A DNA stretch of 64,000 nucleotides from Dysgonomonadaceae bacterium zrk40 (lineage in GTDB: Bacteria > Bacteroidota > Bacteroidia > Bacteroidales > Dysgonomonadaceae), in the NCBI GenBank assembly GCA_016916535.1, contig CP070276.1, positions 558,001-622,000 on the forward strand. The letters are read 5' to 3'. Positions 34,237 to 43,107 of this stretch are shown here, piece after piece. Both the position numbers and the translations under genes were made by a program. How positions within the stretch are numbered: the stretch's first letter is position 1; the number at the start of each line of letters is the position of its first letter. The notes beneath the pieces are model-generated. The model saw only the letters and a program-made list of their open reading frames with translations. It ran no database searches and was not told the DNA's origin.

Positions 34237-35184
34237 TTACTTAAAACTATCCAGTGTTATTCTCATCCCCTCCTTAGCCGATACCGGCATCTTGTCGATA
34301 CCCAGCGCCTTCTTTATCTTGGCATTGCTCACCACATAGTTCTCCGTGAGCTTCCGCAACCGCTCTTTGTTCAGCGGCAGCTTCAAAGCCCCGCCAATGG
34401 CAGCAGCAGCATTCATCAACCCTTTCGGCAATTGCCAGATATGTGACTTTCTACCCACCGATTCACCAATCAATCGGATCAGTTCATTGGTCGACAACGA
34501 CTCATCATCACCCACGTGATAGATCCCGCTCTCAATGTTCTCCTTCACAATCAGCTGCTCCACCACATAGGAGATGTTATCGATGGAACAGAAGGAACGA
34601 CGGTTCTCATAGGCACCCAATGGCCATGGAATCCCCTTCTTCACCACGCTGTACAGCAGGTTCAGGTTCCCCTTGTTCCCCGGCCCATGAATCATACAGG
34701 GCCTCAAAATATATACTCTTTTAGCTAATAGCTGATCGCTAACAGCTGAAAGCTTGTTTAAGATATACTCCTCCGCCCTGATCTTCGATTCACCGTAGGG
34801 ACCCACCGGCGCCGGTACAACCTCCTCCGTCAGCACATCACCCGGCACACTGTCCGCAGCTGCTTTCACCGAGCTGAAGAAGATAAACGTCCGCGCATCC
34901 GATTGCAGGAAGTAGTCGAATATCTTTTGCGTAAGGGCGGTATTCACATCAAAGTAAACCTGAGCCTCGCTCCTGTTCTTCGTGTCATGCGCTTTACCCG
35001 CCAGGTGCACAATTGCATCCACCGGAGGCACCTTACCCAGTTCATCCCAACCGAATATGCGTTTCACACCCTCCTTTTCAGGCTGATGAATATCCAGACC
35101 AAATATAGTATGGTTCCTGAACCAGCTGTTTGTGAAGTTGGTACCCACGAATCCGTTAATACCAGTGATGAGAATTGATTTCAT
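34237..35184 (-). CDS. NAD-dependent sugar epimerase/reductase of the capsule locus
   Basis: 315 aa, extended SDR family. NAD site TGINGFVGTNF at the N-terminus, active-site YGESK (YxxxK). It resembles the epimerases usually paired with a WecA-like transferase in Bacteroides capsule loci; the substrate is a UDP-linked sugar, exact reaction unknown. Between YILNK and RVYILRPCMIHGPGN, residues LSAVSDQLLAK are encoded by five heptamers of the repeat family (34721-34755), so a repeat array sits inside the coding frame. Confidence 0.85.
   Translation of the reverse strand: MKSILITGINGFVGTNFTNSWFRNHTIFGLDIHQPEKEGVKRIFGWDELGKVPPVDAIVHLAGKAHDTKNRSEAQVYFDVNTALTQKIFDYFLQSDARTFIFFSSVKAAADSVPGDVLTEEVVPAPVGPYGESKIRAEEYILNKLSAVSDQLLAKRVYILRPCMIHGPGNKGNLNLLYSVVKKGIPWPLGAYENRRSFCSIDNISYVVEQLIVKENIESGIYHVGDDESLSTNELIRLIGESVGRKSHIWQLPKGLMNAAAAIGGALKLPLNKERLRKLTENYVVSNAKIKKALGIDKMPVSAKEGMRITLDSFK
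34721..34755 (-). repeat. Heptamer array inside a coding sequence (5 units)
   Basis: Coding-strand units AAGCTTT, CAGCTGT, TAGCGAT, CAGCTAT, TAGCTAA. Same consensus as the arrays at stop codons, but here read through as protein, in a region where related epimerases have a short loop. Confidence 0.75.
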
Positions 35185-36517
35185 ATCATGTTATCAACTG
35201 ATTGAAAAACTAAATCCATTTCTTGTTTGTATATGGTGTTGTAATTTTATAGATTACTCAAGCCCTAGTAGTTCGTGATATAATGTTAACGCATATGTAT
35301 CAGTCATGCCACTTATATAATCAGTCACAAGCATAAGTCTGTTATATATATCTTTAGAGTATTTAGATTGGTTGTATCTATACTTATAATAACCAGAAAT
35401 TAAATTAAATAATTTTCCATTCTTTGTTCCACTATCAAAACGATCTTCAGATAATACTGCACTTACAAAGATTTCTAATAAATAAGTCAAAACATTTTCA
35501 CCCAATAGTTCCATTTTGGCTACACTCTTACTATTGAAATTATATTTAGCGATTTCTTTAGTAAAGCATCTTAACAAATGTGAGTCTGACTTTTCTAATA
35601 GTTCGTTTGTAAATTCTCCATTCAATATTTTTTCATGATTATCCATAAATACCTTGATAATATCTGGTATCATCTGTATTTGTATTTTAATCCTACATTC
35701 TTGTGCAATCAATAACAATTTTGAGGGAAATTTGCTGTTCGTTAATTCTTTATTTATTTCTTCTAATTCAGATGCTAATTTTTTGCATTTATGATCCGAC
35801 TCATATTGTTTGGATTTCAATGTATCCATAAGAATTTCCCATGTGATTGTGCCTTTTTTACAACCATCTTCGATATCAGAAACCGAATATGCTATATCAT
35901 CTGCGGCTTCTAATAAAAATACCAATGGATGCCTTTTTCCATCAAGTTCTAATTTGATATTGATATCATTAAATCTATCTTTATCAGATTGAAAATAACC
36001 ATACTTTGTATTTGAATTTGAACCATCTATATTGGTTGAAGCATAAGGATATTTTATAATGGACGATAATGTTGGAAAAGTAAGGTTATATGAGTATTCA
36101 TCTTTGGTTAAGCCAAGACGTAACAGTATTCTTAATCCTTGAACATTCCCATCAAATTTTTCAAAATCTGCTCTTTCTTGTGGGGTCAATTTGTCATGAA
36201 AATCTATAGGTGCATTATTTTTGAACAAATTCTTAAAGAACAATTTTATTGTATCCTCACCAAAATGACCAAATGGAGGATTGCCAATATCATGTATCAA
36301 ACCAGCTACTGATAAAATTGAAGGTATATGTCCAATTTTGTCAGAAACGATATAATCCTTTTTATGAAGAATATTTTCAACACTAACTCCTATGCTTCTG
36401 GCTAGTCCTGATACTTCAACAGAATGTGTCAGTCTCGTCCTAGCAAAGTCGTTCTTTTCTAAAGGAAAAACTTGAGCTTTGTCTTGGAGTCTTCTAAAAG
36501 GAGAAGATAATGTAATT

Positions 36518-38102
36518 CAAGTTTCGCAAGTTGCTAACTTGCCAATTTTAGTTCATAAAAGTTGATAAAGTGAGCCAGATTATCCGATTTGTTAATGATT
36601 GCATCGAAGATCTCTTCCTCTTCAATGGAGAAGATCCCGGTCATGATTTTCACCATTTCGAGGATAATACCCCATATCCTCTCCGTTACAGAGAGCTCCA
36701 TGCCAGAGTGTTGCACATCCCTGAAGATTCCGCCAATGGTCTCATAACTGGTAAACCTTTTGGCCAGGGAAAGCAAATTGTATTGCAAGGCCGTGATCGT
36801 GGTTGCGGCAAGCTGCGCTGCGAAGTTCCGGGACTGGCACTTGCCCATACCCAGCAATCCCTTGGTTTCCTTGAAGAAGACCTCGAGGGACCAGCGCATG
36901 GCATAAATCCGATAGGCTTCCAGGAACTCCAGGGAGAGGTTGGTCGTCATTATTCCATTCCAGGACTCCTTTTTTCTCTTCACAAAATAGATACGTACAT
37001 CTGTGCCCGCAAAGCGAACGTCAGCGGTAATATACTGACAACCAAGCTTGCGGCTCCTTCTGGCTTCACCCCTGGCTTCAAGCAGATTGATCAGTGCCCG
37101 GGCGGTGAGTTCCTTCCCTTCAAAACCGTATTTTGTAACTCCCTTCTTCCCGATCTTGATCATACCCAGGTAATGGCACTTGATGTGCCGGGCACGTATG
37201 AAGCGAATCACCTCCGAGCAGGTGAACCAGCTGTCGGCAAGCAGGTAGTCAAAGCGGATGCCCTTTCTAATGGCTCGCTTTATCATGGTTATCATCAACT
37301 GGATCTTGCTCTCCCCGTACTCTTTTGCCCGCGTTACAACGGGGGAGGCTTCATCTCTATCCCTGGAAAACCGCGATTCGAGCTCCTTGTCGCTCATGCT
37401 GAAGTTGTTCTTCTTGCCCTTCTCCCCGAGGATGGCGAAGTCGAGGATGAACTGGCTCTTGCCATCCGTGATGCCCAGAAAGAGAGATTTGAAACCAAGG
37501 ATCGTCTTGTGTCCCAGGTGGGAATAGACCCTGCCGATGTTTTCAATACGCCTTCCCGTCTTGGGAAAGTCGGTATCGTCCACCATCAGGCAAACAGTTT
37601 GATGCTTGTGGTCACTTCTCACGCGAACCTTGTTCCATATTTGAATGGTGAAGTGGTAGAGTATCTTGCGCCAATCATAAATTTCGTTGTTCACAAAACG
37701 GTAGAAAACATCCTTTTCGCAGCCAAAGAAGCCGCTTAAGGATGATCGACAATAATTGTAAGGATTCTTGATCATGAAACAGGGGAACATAATCAGCAAC
37801 TCGAGCACCTGCAGCAGGGAATACTTGCTGTTGCATTTGCTCCTGCTCCCGAAGAGGACCTTCTCCGACATGTTGAAACCTTTTAGCATATCCGTCAGGG
37901 TAAAAAGGGCACTGTTTGAATCATCTTTCTTGAAAAAAACGCTGATTTCTGATAAAATGGAGTTACTTTTGTATATCGGCATAGGGCTGTTAGTATTTTT
38001 GGTTTTGACGCTTAAATATACTAATAATCTGTGAATTACAGAAGCCTCTATGCCGTTTTTTTATGCGATTATTTTTACTGAATTTTTACTTGCGAAACTT
38101 GA
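36518..38102 (-). mobile_element. IS4-family insertion sequence
   Basis: About 1.585 kb with one transposase. Terminal inverted repeats CAAGTTTCGCAAGT at both ends. Target duplication ATAATGTAATT (11 bp) at 36507-36517 and 38103-38113, in the range usual for IS4 elements. Inserted in dgt. Confidence 0.93.
36534..37982 (-). CDS. IS4-family transposase
   Basis: 482 aa DDE enzyme. First Asp in MVDDTDFPKTG, second in YLLADSWFT, and the YREK signature Y-(2)-R-(3)-E-(6)-K in YAMRWSLEVFFKETK. Open over its full length, so the insertion may be recent and still mobile. Confidence 0.95.
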   Translation of the reverse strand: MPIYKSNSILSEISVFFKKDDSNSALFTLTDMLKGFNMSEKVLFGSRSKCNSKYSLLQVLELLIMFPCFMIKNPYNYCRSSLSGFFGCEKDVFYRFVNNEIYDWRKILYHFTIQIWNKVRVRSDHKHQTVCLMVDDTDFPKTGRRIENIGRVYSHLGHKTILGFKSLFLGITDGKSQFILDFAILGEKGKKNNFSMSDKELESRFSRDRDEASPVVTRAKEYGESKIQLMITMIKRAIRKGIRFDYLLADSWFTCSEVIRFIRARHIKCHYLGMIKIGKKGVTKYGFEGKELTARALINLLEARGEARRSRKLGCQYITADVRFAGTDVRIYFVKRKKESWNGIMTTNLSLEFLEAYRIYAMRWSLEVFFKETKGLLGMGKCQSRNFAAQLAATTITALQYNLLSLAKRFTSYETIGGIFRDVQHSGMELSVTERIWGIILEMVKIMTGIFSIEEEEIFDAIINKSDNLAHFINFYELKLAS

Positions 38103-38242
38103 ATAATGTAATTCTTGAAAAATCACTATCAAACGGATTTCGAGGATATTTATCTTCCTTATAATCTACAGTTTTATTACCTTTTGAATCTCTGAAACGT
38201 TCGGGATACAATAAAGTCTCCCATCTTTCCCGAATTTCTCTG

Positions 38243-38929
38243 TCAGTCATGATTTAGTTTATGAATTAAATGTGGAAGGATATTATGCTTATATCCAATT
38301 CTTAATGATGATGATTTTTCCAAAAGTTGATGTGCAATCCAAGCTCTATCTATTATGGGTGAAAATAATAGCGATCGAGAAAGAAGATTTAATAATTCCT
38401 CATCGCCTATAAGATAATCCCCGATAAAATGATAAGATTCTCCACTCTCCAAAATATATCCACTAGTAAAGCCCAGATGTTTAAGGACTTTAATTACAAT
38501 TTTTACATTTGTCAATCCAATAGGAATGTGGAAATCTAATAATGGTAAATGCTTAATCTGTCCATTAATCAACTTCACCTTCGAATTTAAGGCTACATTT
38601 CTGGATGGGAAATTTTCATGAGAGAAATCATTGAGTTGGTACAAATTTTTAATCCAAAACTCATCCACTGCTTTATTATGATCCAACGCACTCCCTAAAA
38701 TTTTATTAGATACTATTTCTCTTCCAAAATACGTAAGCATAATAGAGTCCCAAAAAGGCAATTTATATTTACTCCTAATAGCCATTGCCTCTTTGTATTG
38801 GATATTTTCAATGGCACCAAAATTTATCCTATCTTGTAATAATATTTGCTTTGGAAAATAATGAAATAACACTTCATTAATTTCAGGTATATTAGAGTAA
38901 ATTTCTTGTAAAACTTCAATTGTGTTCAT
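38243..38929 (-). CDS. Putative primase-like (AEP-fold) protein, partner of dGTPase
   Basis: 228 aa. The C-terminal half has the pattern LPLLDFHIPIG, GYILESGESYHFIGDYLIGD, SPIIDRAWIAHQLLE, SLRIGYKHN, which resembles small archaeo-eukaryotic primase domains (S-G-x-S-x-H-F core and a late Arg). The typical DhD metal pair is only partly visible (LDFH), so it could be a nucleotide sensor and not a polymerase. Stop overlaps the dgt start (ATGACTGA), which means tight coupling. The protein family is not one I can name with certainty. Confidence 0.55.
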   Translation of the reverse strand: MNTIEVLQEIYSNIPEINEVLFHYFPKQILLQDRINFGAIENIQYKEAMAIRSKYKLPFWDSIMLTYFGREIVSNKILGSALDHNKAVDEFWIKNLYQLNDFSHENFPSRNVALNSKVKLINGQIKHLPLLDFHIPIGLTNVKIVIKVLKHLGFTSGYILESGESYHFIGDYLIGDEELLNLLSRSLLFSPIIDRAWIAHQLLEKSSSLRIGYKHNILPHLIHKLNHD

Positions 38930-39064
38930 AAAACTAATTAAACTTCCCTCTCTCTTTAAAACAACTTTTATTCAAAAATAAATCAGTTTCTTGAGATCGG
39001 CGAATTGACTGAATTCAAGAAACAAAGCGGCCGCCTGTTATATTTCCCACTGGTCTTTTGTATT

Positions 39065-39155
39065 ATAGTCCTTGGCTACCAGGATCCTGAATCATACAGG
39101 GTCTAAGAATAAATACGCTCTTTGCTGAATGCCGATCTCCCAACGTTGAAAGCGA
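39065..39155 (-). pseudogene. Remnant of a second capsule epimerase
   Basis: On the minus strand a frame with one shift reads GDRHSAKSVY, then RPCMIQDPGSQG, matching the stretch around RVYILRPCMIHGPGNKG of the gene at 34237-35184; nucleotide similarity includes the former heptamer segment. The rest of 38930-39236 holds no gene. Confidence 0.65.
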
Positions 39156-39236
39156 TCATCCTGTTTTTTTTTATAGACCTTGGCATGAAGCTTCGACCAT
39201 GGATAATGTATTGTATCAAGATCTGTAACTTTATGT

Positions 39237-39941
39237 TTAACTGAGAGTAAGATCTATCCATAGATGCTTTAAATTGATATTATCTCCATTCAGCCTGCTA
39301 GAAACAGAATTGTAGCACGTTAATTTTCTCTTTGTATAATCCTTAACAAGTAAATCTTCATTTTTCCATATCAGCTTGCTATCACTGGCCAATTTTATCT
39401 GTTCTTTTATCCATTCGTTCACTTTTCTGAACCAGTATGCAGAAGAGTCAGTCTGTATGTATCCAATCAATCCTGCATATTTTACGTCCCTACCGTGACG
39501 TCCATTTTTAAAACGTTCAATTCCTCCAGAATTACTAATACATATTGTCTCTTGATACTCACCGTGAACATACTCTTTTTTCCTTTTCTTCGGCAGCTTT
39601 GAATTTAGTCTCTTTGCCTCAAATTTAACTAACGCCGGATAATCATCGCTCCAGATATCATGATCCTGTGCATAAGCAGAAGTTCCGAAGACTGCAAAGT
39701 CCGTAGATGTTTCTTCTTTTGTACTTTCTTTATTTTGATGATGAAAGTAAAACGGATACTCACAAGGTTTGTGGAAATTCAGACATTTACAAAGACTGTT
39801 TGTGATTGTGTTTTCATTTTCATCTATTTTAGCATCAAAGGAAGATAGAGTTATAACAATATATTCAAAAATCTTATTGACGATAGTATGATCCTGTGCA
39901 CTGGAAAGTTTTCCAAAAGTGTTATCAAAGGTTTTCTCCAT
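39237..39941 (-). CDS. Putative PD-(D/E)XK restriction nuclease
   Basis: 234 aa. STDFAVFGTS followed by ALVKFEAKRL gives the Asp and E-x-K spacing of the PD-(D/E)XK nuclease core. No signal or membrane segment. The start overlaps the stop of the methyltransferase gene (TAATG), so it is the second gene of a restriction-modification-like pair. Family not recognised by name. Confidence 0.6.
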   Translation of the reverse strand: MEKTFDNTFGKLSSAQDHTIVNKIFEYIVITLSSFDAKIDENENTITNSLCKCLNFHKPCEYPFYFHHQNKESTKEETSTDFAVFGTSAYAQDHDIWSDDYPALVKFEAKRLNSKLPKKRKKEYVHGEYQETICISNSGGIERFKNGRHGRDVKYAGLIGYIQTDSSAYWFRKVNEWIKEQIKLASDSKLIWKNEDLLVKDYTKRKLTCYNSVSSRLNGDNINLKHLWIDLTLS

Positions 39942-42900
39942 TACTTCCCCTGTTTATATAAATCCAAAAAAGTTTCATCGGCATCCCTTATAGCGATGGA
40001 ACGGAGCCAGTATCTTTTTTGGTTCGGTTTATAAATGAATATCACATTCTTATGGTAAACCTTTACGATTCTTCTCACCCAAATATTATATCCCTGCCTG
40101 CTTTCCATCAGATTTCCCAATTTGACCTCTATTTCTTCAATACTTGCGGGAATATCCGTCTCCGGTTTATCTCCCAGAACAAACGGGTAAGCGACAAACT
40201 CATTTCCAACGATGGGCTTAAACGGTTTAAAAGCGTCATAAACTGAATTCAGAATGCTGCAGAAAAGAACACCATACGCTTCCAAATCATATTTATCCGG
40301 ACGGTTTAGCACGACACTTTTTTCTCCAAGTTTTCTGAATTCAGAATAATAAACCGATATATCGGAAAGTAATATTTTTTCAATCGCATCAAATTCTATT
40401 TCTTCTTTGGGGTAAGGAAGTGAGAGGATATCATTTTTTAATGGAACACCTTCTCTTGTCGTGATAATTTTACCGCTTAACAGCCATAACAACGCAGCAT
40501 AAGATTGATTATTCTTGTACCTTTCTTCAATTTTCTTTAAAAATAACTTGTCCGATACCGGTGCGTGAATACCAAAAATCCCGTCTTTGAAAGTTAAATA
40601 ATCGTCCCTGTATTCAAGAGGAATAGAATTTACCCCAACTTGCTCTTTAATTAACAGATGTGGAGGTTGAAATATCTCTTTATTCTCCACTCTGGGCCAC
40701 AAAAAATACTTGCTTTCACACGTCGTTACTGATCTAATTCCTTTTTCAGTGAAACGACCTGTTTCTACATAATTAAACCCGGTAATCCAATCTGCTTTAT
40801 GTTTTTCTTCAAGAAGTATAAACTCCCTTTCTTCGTTATCTGTTCTGTTCCCTTTCAGAGATAATTGCTTAACACGTCTTACGCGTTCTGAATCAGAGGA
40901 TTCCTGCCATCCCTCTCCTGTTTTCCAACCATGATTCTGTTCCTTCTCATCGAGGTATTCTCTCAAAGTCCTCTCCTTGCCAATTTTATCCAATAAATTA
41001 TGCAATCTTCCACCACCCATGAAATTGGCCTGCCATACGCTTGCATTGTTAATGGCAGAGACATGTGACACCTTATGAATATCATAGCGATCTATCTCGA
41101 AGTAAATTTTTTCTCCTGATACTTTTGTTCGTCTAAAGATATAGTGAAAACAAGGCCTGTTTTCAGGTTCACTCTTCTCAGCAAAAAAAGCAACAACAGG
41201 GGGTTTTGCTGCCGAACTGCTTCCAATGAATAACTTCGCTCTAAGGGGGGAAAAATCGAATATGCGCTTCACGTGGTATCGTTCCATTAAAAACCGTCTG
41301 AAATCATGAGAACCAACATTATACAATGTGGGGCCGGAAGGTAGAATCAGACAACAATTACCCCCATTTACAAGTAATTTAAATGATTGTTCCAGAAACA
41401 ACAACGCTAGTTGATTATCCGGTATGATGGGACGCCCTGGAGAGTTCTCTCTCTCACTTTTATCAACTTTGTCAGCCCAATATGTTAGTTTAGATTCAAA
41501 AGGAGGATTACCAATAACAAGTTGAAAATCAATCTTTAAATTCCCTTCACCTAAGGATTTAAAGAAATCTCCTTTGAGCAGGTTCGTACCCACAAGATTA
41601 TCAAAATGCACATTCCCCCATATCTCTTTTGGTGATAAAGAATCCAATAACGCCAGGCTCAGGCTGAAGTAAGTCAGCGTAACTGCCTCATCCTCTATAT
41701 CACATCCATAAATATTATTCTGTAAAAGCTGTTTTAATTCTTCGACATCCTCTTTCCCTGGTTTCTTCCAATTGTTTTCCAGACGCCACCACTGGATTAT
41801 TCTTTTGTAGGCACCCACCAGAAAAATTCCAGATCCGCAAGCAGGATCCAATATTGTAAAATGTTCTTTCGGAACATCCAACGGCATGCATTGGTCAATC
41901 AATAATTGAACAAGGTATGGTGGTGTATAGACAACTCCTTTTTTCTTTTGTCCGTTCTCATCAGCCAGAAAATCTTCATAAATATGACTGATCAGCTCAA
42001 TAGGAAGATAGTTAAACTGATACAGTTTCCAAAGGCTCATCTGCCCCACACTCTGACTTTTTTTTGAGAAAATTTCCATATCACCCATCACAAAATGCTG
42101 TAAAAGGGTGAGATCAATTCTCTTTTTGAGTGTTTGTTGTTCTGTGTCACTCAACTGAAAAATTTGTCCGTTAAAATTCTCTTTCTTAGAAAGCTCATTC
42201 AATACAGCCAGGAAAGTATCAGGGTTGTCTAAGACCCCCTCCAGGGTAGGATTTTCAGGGTTAAAAGTCCGATAGAATTCAGCCGGATTTAATGCCCCTT
42301 TCCCCTCATCATCCACTCTCTCTTCCAGATATTTGATGAGGATCAACATCATTAACAATCTCTTCACCAGAGAGGCATGCTCCTTTCCCACATGAGAAAT
42401 AATAATTGATTTTACATTACTTAACTGCTTCAACAACTGTTGATATGCACTATCCTGATAATTAAATTTCTTTCCTTGCTCAGACTCCCAAAATAATCCC
42501 GAATCAAATTTCCGTGCGTTGTAAAGATCTAATTTCTGTTGTGCATCACTCAGTAAGTTTATCAGATCATGGTGTGATGTAGTAAAATTATTTGAATCGT
42601 TTGAAGAGGGCTTCTTACTACAATTAAAGACCAGCACCTGAGACGCTCTGAAAATAAAACAAAAAGGCACTACTCCGGCATTCCAAAGTTGATGATGAAT
42701 ATCTGCATCAGAATCATTATTCCGTTCCACGCCGGATTTATCGTAGAGATAGATTTGCGGTTTTGGAGGTCTGTTGTCCTCATAAAACCGAAAATAAACA
42801 GCAGTAGCCCCAAACTCATCAGCCTGTTCTAACGCTAGAAAAAGATCCGGATTTTTCTCCTCTTTCCTTTTAGAGACAAAACGCAAGCCAATGGATTCAT

Positions 42901-42958
42901 TGTCCATTCCTAATTTAGACAAAGCATCGTTGAAAGTTAGTTTCTCTTTGGCACTCAT
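39941..42958 (-). CDS. Eco57I-type N6-adenine DNA methyltransferase (type IIG/RM-like)
   Basis: 1005 aa. SAM-binding motif DPACGSGIFL at residues 371-380 and catalytic NPPF at 484-487 define an N6-adenine methylase. The first 340 residues (including EERVDDEGKGALNPAEFY) and the last 400 residues are typical of large Eco57I/type IIG enzymes, the C-terminus being the likely DNA recognition part. I see no nuclease motif at the N-terminus; the nuclease is probably the coupled 234-aa protein downstream. The gene is AT-rich and lies between capsule genes. Confidence 0.85.
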   Translation of the reverse strand: MSAKEKLTFNDALSKLGMDNESIGLRFVSKRKEEKNPDLFLALEQADEFGATAVYFRFYEDNRPPKPQIYLYDKSGVERNNDSDADIHHQLWNAGVVPFCFIFRASQVLVFNCSKKPSSNDSNNFTTSHHDLINLLSDAQQKLDLYNARKFDSGLFWESEQGKKFNYQDSAYQQLLKQLSNVKSIIISHVGKEHASLVKRLLMMLILIKYLEERVDDEGKGALNPAEFYRTFNPENPTLEGVLDNPDTFLAVLNELSKKENFNGQIFQLSDTEQQTLKKRIDLTLLQHFVMGDMEIFSKKSQSVGQMSLWKLYQFNYLPIELISHIYEDFLADENGQKKKGVVYTPPYLVQLLIDQCMPLDVPKEHFTILDPACGSGIFLVGAYKRIIQWWRLENNWKKPGKEDVEELKQLLQNNIYGCDIEDEAVTLTYFSLSLALLDSLSPKEIWGNVHFDNLVGTNLLKGDFFKSLGEGNLKIDFQLVIGNPPFESKLTYWADKVDKSERENSPGRPIIPDNQLALLFLEQSFKLLVNGGNCCLILPSGPTLYNVGSHDFRRFLMERYHVKRIFDFSPLRAKLFIGSSSAAKPPVVAFFAEKSEPENRPCFHYIFRRTKVSGEKIYFEIDRYDIHKVSHVSAINNASVWQANFMGGGRLHNLLDKIGKERTLREYLDEKEQNHGWKTGEGWQESSDSERVRRVKQLSLKGNRTDNEEREFILLEEKHKADWITGFNYVETGRFTEKGIRSVTTCESKYFLWPRVENKEIFQPPHLLIKEQVGVNSIPLEYRDDYLTFKDGIFGIHAPVSDKLFLKKIEERYKNNQSYAALLWLLSGKIITTREGVPLKNDILSLPYPKEEIEFDAIEKILLSDISVYYSEFRKLGEKSVVLNRPDKYDLEAYGVLFCSILNSVYDAFKPFKPIVGNEFVAYPFVLGDKPETDIPASIEEIEVKLGNLMESRQGYNIWVRRIVKVYHKNVIFIYKPNQKRYWLRSIAIRDADETFLDLYKQGK

Positions 42959-43107
42959 TTTACGCTTCTATTTGTTTTATCACATCACCTGCATTTTCGT
43001 TGTAAACTTAATACTTTGCTAACTAAAATCCAATTATTTATCTAATATTTATCCTTATTAATAAAACATACTCAGAGTCTTTTTCTATGTAATAGCTGAA
43101 AGCGACA

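Larger units (their letters stand above)
35254..38250 (-). pseudogene. dgt: dGTP triphosphohydrolase gene split by an IS4-family element
   Basis: The N-terminal piece (ATG at 38250) reads MTDREIRERWETLLYPERF... to DFSRITL, then the IS; the rest resumes at 36506 as SSPFRRLQDKAQVFPLEKNDFARTRLTHSVEVSGLARS, AGLIHDIGNPPFGHFGE (HD metal site) and continues to the stop at 35254. Removing the IS and one copy of the 11-bp duplication restores a normal dGTPase of about 465 aa. dGTPases cut dGTP to deoxyguanosine and triphosphate and serve in phage defence in some bacteria. The start codon overlaps the end of the primase-like gene, so both form one operon. Confidence 0.9.
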
